In this document: piece after piece, positions 1 through 12,495 of the stretch
Layout of the letters: each line of letters opens with the position of its first letter
How positions within the stretch are numbered: the stretch's first letter is position 1
From: Neckera pumila
Lineage: Eukaryota > Streptophyta > Bryopsida > Hypnales > Neckeraceae
Assembly (NCBI GenBank): GCA_963969595.1
Contig: OZ018409.1
Span: forward strand, 20,058,975 to 20,122,974
Direction: 5' to 3'
DNA length: 64,000 bases
Translations under genes and position numbers: made by a program
The notes under the pieces: model-generated
The model's input: only the letters and a program-made list of their open reading frames with translations
Database searches by the model: none
What the model was told of the DNA's origin: nothing

Positions 1-43
1 AGGCGTTCAAATACAAGTGCAGGTCACTACTAATAAAACTCAG

Positions 44-240
44 TTCTTGCCAAGCCACCGTGATTGTAACCAAAAAATAGGGAATACAAAAAAAACTTCA
101 ATCTATGAGCTCCTGCAAAAGCCACCATAACAGCCAAAAAAAATTGGAACACAAAAGAATCCACATTCTATAAGCTCCTGCCAAGCCACCGTGACAACCA
201 AAAAAATTTGGAACACAAAAGCATTGACGGCCCAACAGCT
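44..240 (+). repeat. Degenerate minisatellite, about 65-bp unit
   Basis: Three imperfect head-to-tail copies start near 44, 110 and 175. Each has a CTCCTGC-like start, then AAGCCACC, then an A-rich run, then TTGGAACACAAAAG. More decayed versions of the same words (GGAACACAAAAG, CAAGCCA) recur to about 470, so the array was probably longer. No gene is evident in it. Confidence 0.7.
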
Positions 241-659
241 CTTATACAGCCACCATCTGAAGCAAAAACAATATCAAATAGATACAAAAGCCACAGTCCT
301 ACAGGCAACAGCTTCTATACAACAATAGTTACAAGCCATAAAAAAAATATGGAACACAAAAGCGAAGCACAATCGACCAACTCTTTAACACTCACTGTGA
401 AACCAAAGAGATAAATTTGGAACAAAGGATAAACGAAGCAAAAAAATATGAAACACAAAAGCCACAAACTCCTGCTCATGCAAACAAAGATCTACCTTCA
501 TGTAGATATGCCATCCTATGTACTTACGGCAGCACTAAAAAACAGAAGTAGTCCAAACTTAAACCGAGATGCTATCAAAAAACTAATTGGAAACAAATGC
601 AAAGCAAGCAATATGGTGAACCACAAAAGGAAATCAAATTTCATGAAAAAAAAAATAGA

Positions 660-1950
660 AAGTAGAATAGCTTACCTAAAATTGGTGCTTTGTATTGTCC
701 TGGAGTCGATTAAATTCTTCTTGCATGACAAATATGCAGTTCCCCATTTGCTTATCATGGCATCTTGCAAACACATGGATGTGTTCAAAATCAAACAACA
801 AGTGGGAAAATACCACTATCTCTAGGAAGTGGCCACCATTGCAAAGGGATTTCATCACACGACAGTGAAACTGGTTCACAATAGTACTAGAAATTGGCCT
901 TGCTGGATGCTGTGGTGGCATTGAAGAACTTTCGGGAAAGTTCACCATGGCAGAACTTCATTGCTTGTATAAAATTGCAAAATGAATATCACGGGCTTGC
1001 GATAGCTTAATCAAGCAATGCCTAACATTTAAAAGAGGAATGAAACAACCCCGTGAAAAGGTCAACTCAACATCGACCAGCAAATCAATGTCATCGGCAA
1101 CTCCAGCTTGTGGTTTGTGATCAAGAGCAACAATCAAGTCAAACTACATCTTGACCAGAAGGGTTCGGTACTTAGACATAAATCTCATGGCTAGACTTCT
1201 CATTGAAATCTAACAAATATACACATTTTCTAACATTTTATTTCCTTTAGTTTCCATGAGATCAACAAGCCTCTGCAACTCAGCATGACGCTTGTTGTTG
1301 CGACAAAAGTAGGCATAAATGGATTGGAAGAGGTCTTCAAGTCAAGAGACCATCAAAAATTTGGGCATGGTCTCAACCATGTGGTTGATACAGTAACTCA
1401 TACAACTAGCACCAATGAGAAATGGAGCCCATTTCTCATGAATTCCAAAGATTGTTGTTCAATCTTGTCCTTGGTCCTTGAAATGTGTTCACTCTGTCAG
1501 CACCAAAATACAACAATTAAGAAGTGATTTCAGAGAATGCATGCATGATTACATCAGTCAAATGGTCTGCAATATCACTTTTTGAAACACAAGATTGGTG
1601 CAGAAGATGCAACATTCTCTTCCAACTCTCCATCCCATAACATGGACTCCCACTCAAGAGGTGTTATCCATGGCCGTCACTTCATCAGCACTAATTGAAT
1701 TTATGCTAGCAGCCTAAACAACAGCCTTGAAGGCGGGAAGAATAGATCCATACAAGTATTCACTCATTTCCCAAGCCTATAGTCTTCAACCAATGCTTTC
1801 TCGAGAGATTTTTTACCTTAAGCTGCCGCAACAACTATTGCTGACGCTCATGATCACACACTAGACGGTCGTTAATCAAAATATGGGAAAAGGTAGAGAA
1901 TTGAATTCCTTTTTCTTCATGTCGCCCTCCAAACCTCCTGCCAAACCTCC
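660..1950 (-). pseudogene. Decayed hAT-family transposase (DUF4371-like)
   Basis: Reading the minus strand from about 1950 down to 660 gives the recognisable order of a plant hAT transposase core, but with several frameshifts and in-frame stops. Visible motifs in order are GIQFSTFSHIL (about 1900), KHWL, WEMSEYL, SADEVTAMDNTS (about 1670), FGAD-like FQGPRTR, a degenerate HR.NL-type block, AELQRLVDLMETKGNKML (about 1230), SMRSLAMRFMSKYRTLLVK, PLLNVRHCLIKLSQARD (about 990) and FCHGELSRKFF (about 930). Two stops interrupt the otherwise open stretch between about 1310 and 970. In hAT elements this region is the RNase H-like catalytic core running into the C-terminal dimerisation domain. No terminal inverted repeats or 8-bp duplications were found. 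The family call is by motif recognition from memory; the pseudogene status is seen directly. Confidence 0.75.
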
Positions 1951-2836
1951 AAGAAACTACTTAGCCACGGTGCCCGTATACTTCCACCTTGCTCACAGTT
2001 TGCACAATTACAAGTGTTTGCAATTACACGATGAAAACGTCGCCCTTCTTTAAGTGAGGTTCCAAGGCGCCATCTTCTTTGCAGGTGCGCTTGCCCTCGT
2101 GTTTCTCCAAGTTATCTAACTTGGAAACCATGACTTTGCGCCTCCCTGTAATTGTTGTGCAGTTGTAGCAAACAACCCCAACAACAACAACAATTGGAGT
2201 TGAATTTGCCATCAATCCAAGCAAACTTACAGGCCCAAACTTCTTGCCAACGATGGATGATCGTCCGTCCTGTTGCTGCCATTGATTTGGTTCTCTTCCC
2301 TACCAAAAAGACTCTCGTAGTTGCTCGCGCTTGCAACAATTGGAAACACGATAACCACCTCCAAAGTTGAGCATCACAAGGCGCAGGACGCAAAACAGAC
2401 TCCTCTAGGTGTGTCTCTCAAATATGGATGATGCTCAGCATCACATATTTTCCCAAACCACTAGTATGGTGGATGGACCCAAAGATACGGATACGGAAAC
2501 TCTCGAGCAATTTCAATCAAGGTGCCATTGGATCACCGTGCATGCTTGCACCTCAACACCCCAAGCAAAGAGCACCCCAAGCCAACAGGACCGCAAGCAA
2601 CCAAGCAAATACAAAAAGCAAGAGTGCAAAGAAAACAAAAGCAAGATCAATGAAAGTGAATGCCATGCAAAGAAGACCCGGAGGTTGATCCACAGCAACA
2701 ACAACGAGAACAATCCAAACTCATCAAAGGTGCAAGTCCAAGCAGAAATGCAAATTGCGGAACCAAAACTTATTAGATTCCTGATGACGAAAGCTTGAAA
2801 GAAACATTCAACAGCCGCCTCCATTCTCAAATTGCA
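1951..2836. other. No gene identified; possible hAT flank
   Basis: Short open frames occur on both strands, including a lysine- and glutamine-rich one on the plus strand at 2409-2798. None has a recognisable domain or convincing coding character. The part next to the hAT relic may be its decayed N-terminal region, but no zinc-finger motif could be read. Confidence 0.4.
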
Positions 2837-2968
2837 CACTAGTAGAAAAACATGTCCTAAATCACTATCCTAAATGATTGAAAAGTGTTTATGATGACTC
2901 ATTTACAATAATTGTGGACAATTTTCAGTCATTTAGGATAGTCATTGATAGCTTGTTTTCTACTAGTG
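2837..2968. mobile_element. CACTA-type hairpin MITE
   Basis: A 132-bp element with ends CACTAGTAGAAAA and TTTTCTACTAGTG, which are exact reverse complements and begin with the CACTA signature of plant En/Spm transposons. A second inverted repeat inside (ATCCTAAATGA against TCATTTAGGAT) makes most of the element one hairpin. A 3-bp target duplication is not clear: the flanks are GCA and GTA. Confidence 0.8.
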
Positions 2969-4454
2969 GTAGTGAATGCAAGAGTCAAGAGATCGTAAAT
3001 CTCCGAATCTTGCAGAATTCCACAATAGCAAGTAGCGCAGGACATTCAAAAGATGCTACTTCGGCATTCACAGCCAGCAATGAGGAAAATAATTTTCAAA
3101 AATCCACCATGATTATTTGAATCCAAGGCACTGATCTTGAGAGCAACAAAAAACAAGAAGGGTTGCAATGGAACCATGAATCCAAGCTCAAAGAATGCTA
3201 AACAGGTACAGTGGAGGAGTAAGTTAATGCAAAAGAAAGAATCAAAAACAAGGAAAAGGAAGAGATGCTAATTAGCCTTGGGTTACGTTGTGTCCCTTAA
3301 ACCCTAACTTTGCTAACATAAACCCTACAATGTAGCCGCCACGCAAAAGCATCAAATCTAGTATAAACCCGGGTCAAATGACATTCAAAGGTACCATTGG
3401 GATTACTTTGCTACAACAAGACTTGAGTCCTTTTTAGAAATTTTAAAGCTAAAAATTCCTTTGATTTGTCATTTTTAAGAAAAAATTATAGATGAATTGT
3501 ATTGCAATGTGTCCCTTTAAAAATTTGGAGAAAAAATTTTGTAGAAAAAAGCCTTAGAAAGAGATAAATCACTAGTTTTAAGGCTAAATTTAGTGTCCCC
3601 TTACTATATAGCACTTTAAAAAGATATTTTCATCCAAATTTTTTATACTTCTCAAACAAACAACTATTTAAGACGATTTTTAGTGATTAAATCTTGAACT
3701 CAAAATAGTATATTTTTTAAATTATTTAAATGATTATTGACAAATTGTAAATTTCATGTAATACAAAATTTAGACATTCAATTCCAAAATAGCTTATGTA
3801 GTGACCTTATAGTCAATAATATATACATTTTTGTTCTAACACAATCATCATTTGGATTGTTTTTTATATTGGAAAGGACGTTTACAAATTTTTACTTCTG
3901 AATATTATGGAAAATGAAAAATATTCAAATTGTAGAAAAATAGTCTTTTTTTACTCTATCATATGATTATATATACATATGATTTTTTTGGATTCAATCA
4001 CATTATTTTTAATAAAAAATTAGAACCGTTTCTATAATTGAAAATCCTGACAAGTTGACATTTGAACTTCAATTGGAACTATAATAAAGAATCTTTTATT
4101 TTTTGATAAATAAAGCAGTATTAGACTCAGTATGAATTGAAATACTAGTAAAAAAGGACTAAAATATCTATAATTGATAGATTAGCATTAAAAAACAATA
4201 GCTAAAAAGAAATTATATAGCAGATTTTAGTGAGTTTGATCCCTTTTGTGGTACATTTGAGTGTGATTTGACCCACCCTTTTTTTGGGATGAAAAAAAAA
4301 TAGAAATTGAATGCTATTCATTGCTTGGATGAATAACTAGAACTACAACATTCTTTGGCTGATTCCACAAGATTTTATTCAAAATCTAATTTCCAAGGCA
4401 TTTCCGCTATGTAGAATTAGCACATGTTTTTTTTTGGTAGAAAACTAGCACAAA
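2969..4454. other. AT-rich intergenic, nothing recognised
   Basis: Strongly AT-rich sequence with no long open frame, no TIR pair and no tandem repeat that I could see. Confidence 0.5.
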
Positions 4455-4687
4455 TTAACTAGTTTGGGGATTGTTGCAGATCACTGTGGAAATCATCCTT
4501 TTGGATATCGTGTAAATCATTGACTTGAAAAAATCCAAGAGCACTCATTAAAGGTCAAAATTACTCTGTAAGACCTTTGCTTTCTTCACAAAATTTTAGA
4601 GATGAACATCTGTACTTTTGTCCTACATATAAGAATTCCCTGTCATTCATCTGACACTACTTGTCCACAATGGCGGTACAAGGTTAA
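4455..4687 (+). mobile_element. 230-bp TTAA MITE, diverged copy
   Basis: Same internal words as the better copy at 60716-60945: TGTGGAAATCATCC, a CACTCATT block, CTGTACTTTTGTCC and TGTCATTCATC. TTAA is present at both ends (4455-4458 and 4684-4687), but the 5' inverted repeat has decayed. Confidence 0.6.
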
Positions 4688-5438
4688 TCCCGTGAACTTC
4701 ACTCCATGCTTTACAACTTGTCTTTTCAATGCATTTTGAAAACCATATAATATTTAATCCTTTAATCTGGCATCCTCAACGTATTTGGCAAACTGTCCCT
4801 AGAAATTGAATAAATTTTAAATTACGGAGTTAGAATGGAGTTAGAATTTGAGAATACTATTATTAAATATTCATCCAAAAACGCTTAAAGTAGACATAAG
4901 AATATACATATTTAGACTCTCAACGACTAAAGTATCTCCAATTGAAAACAAGCTAAAGGACAAAAATTATAGAAGTCAAGGCAATCATGCCTAAAAAAGT
5001 CACTAGTCTAATAAAGTATACTTCACTTTGCAATTGGATTCAATAATTGGATGCAATATACTTCACATGCAATTGGATTCAAAAAGGAGAAGGTTAACTC
5101 TAGTTTGAATGACCTCGGAAATGAACTTGGAAGGTAATAAGCACTTTGCCATTTCTCAAATTGAACTCATAACCACCTTACCAGTCTTTCAACCAAGGCC
5201 ATAGGTGCCTTCTAGATTCAAAGTTGAATGAGTTCATCATCAAAATCCAACCTCCGTATTTCTTATTCTACATCTCTAATATTTAAATTGATTGAAAATT
5301 GAATCTGTAGAGGATTCAATTAATTACTTTACAACTAAAGGACTAAAGCAATCTATCACTCATTTTTTTTTATATTAAAAATAATTAAAGTAAACACTAA
5401 TTTTTGTCTCCAATATACTACTGTTGGAGGTCTACAAA

Positions 5439-5478
<40 letters not shown>
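5439..5478. repeat. (AT)n microsatellite
   Basis: About 40 bp of uninterrupted AT dinucleotides. It lies in an AT-rich stretch (4688-5728) with no recognisable gene. Confidence 0.95.
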
Positions 5479-5482
<4 letters not shown>

Positions 5483-5728
5483 GACACAGAAAATTGTTAC
5501 ATCCTTTTTTGCTAATTATACTTTAAAATTTTATTTTATTTAAACCATTATTTCTATTTCTCTTAAATTACTTCCATATGTGTTTATGTGCCCAAACATC
5601 ATTTTCCACTTTTTTGAAGCCCCTATCTGGCTCAGATTTAGCTAGTCAATATTAGAAGTCAAGTGCATTGATATTTATAATTGTTTCCATCTATTGTATA
5701 CTTGTAAGTATAAGATTAAGACTATTTC

Positions 5729-6578
5729 TTAAACCCTACATTCCCAAGGTCCCAAGGGTTTCCTTCGAAGACTCTTGCAACTACCTGTAATCTCAATATT
5801 TGGCAAGATTTTTGGAAACTTTTTTTCAAAATAGGAAAAGTGATTAGCTTTTTGGAAATATGATTTTTATTTCAATAGGTGCCCTGGAGAAAAAATTATG
5901 CTAGAGTAAACCTAAAATATGCAAAAGTGGACAACCAAAAAGACTTGACATAGTTTAATCTAATTATTTCTTATCAACTCTACTTTTTCTATGCAAAAAT
6001 ATTTGAATCATTTCTTTTGAATAAGTGATGTGAAAGTTATAACGCATCTTGTTTTCTAGGCAATCTTAGCAAATTCTTGAGAAAATAATATATTGAATTC
6101 GTTTCTGAATTCAATTTCAACAAAAAAATTGCACATGGTTTAGTTTCCTTTCTAGAACAATTTCACCATTGGATTTGTATGTTTCAGTTCTATCTAAGAG
6201 CTATCAGCAATTTTGTTTTTTCTTCTATCTCATATCTACTTTGACTTAACAATTTTTCAAAAAACAAAGATCACCGGAGAAGGGTTCTCTAACTCTCAAC
6301 TCAATTCTTCAACATAACAAATTTTAATTCACAATTTATAGTACAAAAAATATTCAATTAAGAGGATTAAAAAAAACTCGTTTTCTTCACTTTAAACACT
6401 CATATCATGTGAGCGATAAGGTCAAAGTTTTTGAGTTTTCTTCAAGACATTGTCATACTAGTCTAGTGCAAGATCCTATGAAAGAAACAAATGTTTAAAT
6501 TTTTTATTGTTTGCATTGAAAATGGTAGCTTTGAGTGTTTTTTTGACATAAAAATAGCCTTGGGACTTTAGGGATTAA
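5729..6578 (+). mobile_element. piggyBac-like TTAA MITE, subfamily II, 0.85 kb
   Basis: Starts TTAAACCCTACATTCCC and ends CTTTAGGGATTAA, both slightly decayed forms of the family ends. The interior follows the subfamily II order: a GGTGCCC..AAAATTATG block, GGCAATCTTAGCAA, TTTCACCATTGGATTTGT, TCTCATATCTACT, and GACATTGTCATACTAGTC near the 3' end. Its closest match in layout and length is the copy at 14247-15099. It carries no coding capacity. Confidence 0.75.
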
Positions 6579-6989
6579 TAAATCATCTTGAGGCGCATAA
6601 CACCAAGGGAAAGTCACAAGGACATAGTTTACATCCAATATAAAGACCTTCCATGGAATTTCTTAAAATTTCATCCCAAATTTTCCATCAAAGAGAGGCT
6701 TATAAATTGTACCTTGTAGGAGAGATTTTTTCATAATCTTTTTGTAGAAGGTCTTCATAAAAGAATAGAGTACACTAATTTTGAATCCTAAATACATCAT
6801 GTAAAACATCATACAACTAAATTTAACAAATCTACAATTAGTATTTTATCTCAAAAACAAGTGAATATCATAGTTTTAAATTTGAATTTTGAGCATACTT
6901 AGTAATGTTTTTTTGCGGCTTGAGTTACATAGCTTTTTTGAACTTCATAGTTTAGGTCCTTAGCCTCTCTTTTTGAGACATTCATTTGT

Positions 6990-7707
6990 GGCAACACAAA
7001 AAGAATCACAAAAGTCAAAATAAAATTTTCAAAATTTTGGTTCTCATGGAAAGTATTTTTGTTTAAGTGTATAGAAAGATTTTACTCATCATATTTAGAC
7101 TAATGATGATAAAGAGTTATGGACACTCTTGTTTTGGGGGGCAATCTAAGCATTCTCTTAGAAAAAAACTTACATGATTCATTTTCAAATGTAGTTTTTG
7201 CAATTTTCTAAAAATAAAGTTTGACAAGGTTTAATTTGTTTACTAGAAAAATCTCACTATTGGATTTATGGTGTTCTAAATACATCTTAGACCTATTAAT
7301 GATTTATTTATACTTCAATCTCATACTTGCTTCTGCTTAACAATTTTTTAAAGAATGAAAATCAAATGTGTTTTTTTAATTTTTTCCTTAGCCTTTCAAC
7401 TCAATTATTCAATATAAAAATTTTAAATTTAATATTGGTAGTGCAAAACTTTTATGCTAAGAAGATTGAAAGACTTAAAATCTAGGCAAGAATGTGCAAA
7501 TTCCCCAATTTCTTCACTTCAAATGCAAATATCTTACAATTCATGCAATAAAAATTTCTAAAATTTCTTCCACACATTTTTATACTAGTCTAATGCAAGA
7601 TTGTACAATATGGAAAAAAAAATTCTAAAGTTTTTTGCACTTTGCATTAGAAATGACAGTTTTGAGTAAAATTTGATGAAAAAAGGAGCTTGGGACTTTA
7701 GTAGTTT
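6990..7707 (+). mobile_element. piggyBac-like MITE, 5'-truncated subfamily II
   Basis: From about 6990 the sequence follows the copy at 14247-15099, with shared blocks AGTTATGGACACTCTTG, GGGGGCAATCTAAGCAT, TCTCACTATTGGA and ATACTAGTCTAATGCAAGAT. The 3' end reads GGGACTTTAG and then breaks down, with no TTAA. The 5' inverted repeat is absent, so this is a truncated old copy. Confidence 0.65.
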
Positions 7708-7750
7708 TCACCACATGACATGACCTTGGAGTTACCGGTAGCGGACCTGG

Positions 7751-8338
7751 TTAACCTTTAAAGGACCAACATGCATTTTTTGGCTACATAAGAAAATTTG
7801 GGCAGGTACATGTAACTTGAGATTTCCATATTTTTTACCCAAATTTTAATAGAAGGTGGAGACAAGGAATATCTTTCACATGCACTAAATTTCATGCCAT
7901 TTGGAAGTATGAGGAAAAAGATATTGCATGATATGTAGTTTGTTTTTCAACTCGGGCAGCACGAGCAAATCAAAAAATAATATTTTTTTCTAAAACAAAA
8001 TTTGACACGCCTGTACCGTTGTTCCCTGAATCTGGGCAGACTAGGGAACGAGCTTGAAACAGTCTTCCAAGGCCCCCGAAACTCTTCTAATGTTGGCATT
8101 TTTCAATTCCATAATTAAATTCTTAACAATTTAGTATTTTGAATCATTATCTACAATTGTCTACTTACTATCTTTTTCCTATATGTTGTACAATTGCAAA
8201 TGATGTGAAATTTTTCAAGCGTGTGGTCAACTTGTATAGGAAAAAGAATCCAAAGAAGCACCATCATTTTGGACATTTTTTCATAGAAAAGTGAGGTTGT
8301 CAAGCGCAGCTGCCCTGCTTTTTGAAAGGCCAAAAAAT
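7751..8338 (+). mobile_element. piggyBac-like TTAA MITE, subfamily I, 3'-truncated
   Basis: The 5' end TTAACCTTTAAAGGACC is followed by the subfamily I landmarks TTTGGGCAGGTACATG, ATAGAAGGTGGAGACAAGG and CATTTGGAAGTATGAGG. Homology then jumps to the TTTTCAATTCCATAATT block and stops after GGCCAAAAAATGA, without a 3' inverted repeat. The segment that normally lies between about 320 and 480 bp is mostly missing. Confidence 0.75.
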
Positions 8339-8733
8339 GATTTGTGAATTTGAAGGTGCAAGTAAGAAAATGAAACCATGCTCAAGAATGTTTGGAATCA
8401 CATTTATTTTTTGTTTTTCTGACACACATGAAATGGAATTCCATTGCAAGGATTAAAACACATACCAACCAGTAGCAAGTGGACATGGGATCACATTTGG
8501 AATCAATAACTTAAAGTACAGTTTACACCTAGAAGCTAGGCCAATTTGTTGTGAAAGAGGCCCAAAATCCTCACTTGTGATTGGACAAAAGGCTGAAATT
8601 TGTGCAATCGGACTCAAGGAGAATGGCCCGGCTTCCAAGTGTAAAGCGTCCCTATGATACATAACTATATCTTACCTCAAAAATTTGCATCCCCAAAAAT
8701 CTAGCTTCAGAAAATTTAATTTAAATTTTAATT

Positions 8734-9858
8734 GCCCTACAAGAAAGGTTGATGCGTAAAATTTCAGCCCTCCAAAAGGCCACGAGTTTGGCACCCGCCC
8801 GGTGCAATTATGGAAAAAAACCAAAATAAAAAATTATTTTTTAATTGGGTGCTCACATGGCACACGTCAAATTTTTATTTTTTTAATATTTTTTTAATAT
8901 TTTTTATTTTTTTAATATTTTTTTTTCAAAAAAGAAAACTTTTTTATTCATTCTGAAATTGCACCAGAAGGGTCCTGTAAATCAATTCCTTAGCGACCTT
9001 CTGGAGGGCTGAAATTTTTCCTAATATTTGGACCCTTCAATTTTCTTGGCATTACTCAAAACGTAATTGACATTTCCGTCAATCAACATTGGTACCTAAT
9101 CCAATACCCCTCAAGCATACCAAAATTTTAGTTTCAAAAATCCAAAATTCCATTTTTGGTGAATTTTTTTAGTTTTTTCTCATGGTTTTACATGAAAATT
9201 CATAGAAAAACATGGGTAATTTTTTAAATTTGATTGGAGAGATATATAGGAAACATCTACAAGCACATTGTTCCTTCAACAAGCATCTCCAAAAGAGTTT
9301 CACAATTCCCTCAATAGAAGCCACCATAGAAGTGTGAATAGTGTCCAGAATTTTGAAAATTCATGTCTCTATATTGTAGTTAGACTTTGTTTTTTTCCCT
9401 TCACACTGTAACTATTTTTACTTATTTGAGCATGATGGTACAATTACTTTACCAAAATCTAAGTACAATAAAGAGATACGAATTTTCAAAATTCTGGGTA
9501 CTATTCACACCCCCATTGCGGCCTCTACCAAGGAAATTGTGAAACTTTTTTGGAGATGCTTGTTGAAGAAAAGATGTGCGTGTAAATGTTTTCTATATAT
9601 CTCTATATAGTCACATTAAAAAAATTCATCACTAATGTTTATCTATGAACTTTCATATAAAACCATAAAAAAAAAATTTTAAAATTCACCAAAAATGGAA
9701 TTTTGGATTTTTGAAACTGAAAAATTTGGTATGCTTGCGGGGGATTGGATTAGATACAAATGTTGATTAACAGAAATAAGAAATGTCAATTATACTCTAA
9801 GTAATGCCAAAAAAACTGAAGGGTTCAAAAGGGGGGGCATCAACCTTTCTTGTAGGGC
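8734..9858. mobile_element. Long fold-back element X
   Basis: Outer ends GCCCTACAAGAAAGGTTGAT and ATCAACCTTTCTTGTAGGGC are perfect reverse complements. Inside, long arms mirror each other: GCATACC...TCCAAAATTCCATTTTTGGTG on the left against CACCAAAAATGGAATTTTGGA...GGTATGC on the right, and TTCAACAAGCATCTCCA against TGGAGATGCTTGTTGAA. The centre is near 9420. The left arm is interrupted by a second small element (8757-9026). No coding capacity and no clear target duplication were found. Confidence 0.8.
8757..9026. mobile_element. Small TIR element inserted in fold-back X
   Basis: Inverted ends AAAATTTCAGCCCTCC and GGAGGGCTGAAATTTT enclose about 250 bp. Further inside, GGTGCAATT pairs with AATTGCACC around an A/T-rich core of TTTTTTAATATT repeats. 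It is absent from the matching place in the right arm of element X, so it inserted later. The ends resemble those of the element at 35289-35644. Confidence 0.65.
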
Positions 9859-9859
9859 A

Positions 9860-10737
9860 CTATACAATGTGGGGACAAAGTACTATTGCCCCCCCTTTTG
9901 TTCCACACAAACACCCCCATTTTCAAACACTATTTCTTATAATTTTTATGTAATTCTTGGATCATTGCATTTTCTACTTAGTCCCAATCATTCACATCGA
10001 ATTTCAACTTCAAAAAAACAAAAATCCATTTTTGGTGAATTTTTAAAGCCAATTTTTATAGTTTACATAATATTTTATTGAAAACAATTCATGATGAAAT
10101 TTTTAAATTCAATTGCGGAGGTATGTAGGGAATATCCATACAAACATCTTATATTCATCAAGCATCTCCAGAAAATTTTTACAGCTTCCTCTATGAAAAA
10201 TTCAATATCGGGGTGACAATGTCCTAATTTTGGAAAATAGATATATTATTATTGAAATTAGATTTTCTATTTAACCATCACCTTATATCTGATTTTGTAC
10301 ATTTGTGCATGATGGTACGGTTGCCTTGCCAAAATCTAACTACAATAAAATCATATCTATTTTCCAAAATTAGAACATTGTCAACACAATACTAAATTTT
10401 TTACAGAGGGAGCTGTGATTTCTTTTGGAGATGTTTATTGAATGTAAGATGTGCGTATGGATATTCCCTACATATCTCCGCAATTCAATTTAAAAGCTTC
10501 ATCATTAATTGTTTCAATAAAATATTATGTAAAAACATAAAAATTGACTTTTAAAATTCACCAAAAATGGAGTTTTGCTTTTTTGAAGTTGAAATTTGGT
10601 ATGCATGATTGGGACTAAGTAGGAATGCAATGATCTAGAATTACATAAAAATTATAAAAGATAGTGTTTGAAAATGGGGGCGCTTGTGTGGGAACAAAAG
10701 GGAGGCGACGATACTTTTGTCCCCCATTGTACAATAG
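9860..10737. mobile_element. Long fold-back element Y, adjoining X
   Basis: Ends CTATACAATGTGGGGACAAA and TTTTGTCCCCCATTGTACAATAG mirror each other. Arms of roughly 400 bp follow, for example CCCCCATTTTCAAACACTAT against ATAGTGTTTGAAAATGGGGG, and TCCATACAAACATCTTA against TAAGATGTGCGTATGGA. The centre is near 10300 and shares GCATGATGGTAC and CCAAAATCTAA with the centre of element X, so X and Y belong to one family. It abuts X with only 1 bp between them. Confidence 0.8.
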
Positions 10738-11561
10738 CTTCATTTTTTTTTAAAAAGTCGACAATCATATCGTACAATGAATATCCTTCCTTTCCTTATC
10801 AATGGAATTTGTCCATGTGTTTCAAGAAATATATATATATATCCTTCCGAAGTACTCGGAGTACAGCACAACATCAAGTGGGATGGAGAGCCATGAATAC
10901 ATGAGGGGGGCCGTGTACTGTACATATTATCTAATGTTTCAAGGTCCAACAATGTCACTTTACAGCAAGGGCACATTCAAGTGAAACACAACTGAAGACA
11001 AAGAACCCCAGTGCTTGGGGCATTAAAAATTCACATTGAGGAATCATGCTTACACACGAATCACACGGGTCCATTTTATATTGTAAACTGGGCTTTCTTT
11101 TTTGTGTTGTGCGTATGTAATCCAAACACAAGGGTCACACACAGTGTAGGAAGGGACAACCAAGGCAACTTTTATATTTTTCTTTCAAAAAGAAGGGACC
11201 CTAGCTTGGTGAGATCTCGTCTCTTCTTCGTGAGGCACAACCTCCGAAACAGCATTTTTTTTTTCTGGACATATATCGCCAGATTCGGAGAACTTGTCAG
11301 AGCGTTTCACCACTATGCCTAGCTCCCTCCAGATATCCACCTTTGTTGGGAGGGCATGCAAGGGTTCACTGTTGCTCTACAGTGCCAAAAAAAAAAACTC
11401 TGCTCCGAAAAGGTGAGAGTGCATTGTTTGAGGAACAAGAAGATCTAATCTTGAAGGCACCAATGGTTGGACCATTGCCCCATACTTTATATATATATAC
11501 ATATATGGTGAAGGAGATCACCAATTTCCGACCAGCCTCCCATTCTCCTATTGTAGGCTGT
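10738..11561. other. Intergenic, nothing recognised
   Basis: Slightly less AT-rich than its surroundings, with only short unsupported open frames. It contains an (AT)n stretch near 10832 and another AT-rich simple run near 11490. No TIR pair was found. Confidence 0.4.
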
Positions 11562-12495
11562 TTAACCCCTAAAGGACTGAACATGCTTTTTTGAGAACAT
11601 AGCAATTTTGGGCAGCTCACTACAAGTGGAGTTTTTATTTTTTTTCTTTGAAATTTTCACTCAACATTTTCCCGAGGAGTAGTTTTAAGGTCCAACAATT
11701 TTCATAACTTTTGACCGCATGGTTAAAAAAATATTGTATGATATGTAATTTTCAATGCTCGGCGAGTAGCTAAAAAATTTCTTAAAAATTCACTTTTAAA
11801 AAAAATAAAAATTTGAAATTGATTATCTAGATTTATATATACATGGAATGCTTTCAATCATTCCATTTTGATTTATGAGAAGAAAATTATGAGGTGTTCT
11901 AGTTTGCGGGCAATTATAGATTTCCTATTCTAAAATAAACTTTAAAGTCCTTTATTTAACTCAATTTTTAATATTTTTTGAAAAAAAATAAAAACATTGG
12001 GTGTAGATAGGTTATTACAACACTATAACCATTGGGATTGACATTTTTCAATTCTATAATTAATTTCTTAACAATTTAGTGTTTTGAATCATTCTCTACT
12101 TCTTTCTACTTACTATTTTTTTCCTACATGTTGTACAATTCCAAATAATCTGAAAATTTTCAAGCATATAGCCAACTTGACTTCAAAAATGAATCTAAAG
12201 AGTAACCACCATTTTGGAGGTTTCTTTATACAAATGTGACCTTGTGAAGTGCAGCTGCCCGATTTTTTGCAGGGACAAAAAATGGATTTTTCTTAATTCA
12301 AACACTAATATCTTGCAATCTACATGGTGGAAAATTTTGAAATTTTTTCCACATATTCTCAAACCAATGCACTACAAGATCTTACGATTACCTGTGTCCC
12401 AAAATGTTTTTTGTCTAAAATTTGATACTTGTATTAGAAATGGCAGTTTTGGAGCGTTTGTGATGAAAACATAGTCAAAAATCTTTAGGAGTTAA
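11562..12495 (+). mobile_element. piggyBac-like TTAA MITE, subfamily I, full length
   Basis: Bounded by TTAA at 11562-11565 and 12492-12495. Ends are CCCCTAAAGGACTG and AATCTTTAGGAG. Subfamily I landmarks follow in order: TTTTGGGCAGCTCACTAC, GGAGTAGTTTTAAGG, a GTTTGCGGGCAATTAT block, CATTGGGATTGACATTTTT, CTACATGTTGTACAATTCC, GTGCAGCTGCCC and ATATCTTGCAATCTAC. The 5' 370 bp is the same version that makes the arms of the fold-back at 59668-60415. Its right TTAA is also the left TTAA of the next element. Confidence 0.85.

Noticed and set aside
2409..2798. 129-codon plus-strand frame rich in Lys, Gln and Asn
   Set aside because: No recognisable domain, and a competing frame overlaps it on the same strand; the sequence is A-rich, so a chance frame is likely.
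8734..10737. CRISPR-like or satellite interpretation of the repeated words
   Set aside because: The repeats are inverted arms of two long fold-back elements, not regularly spaced direct repeats.
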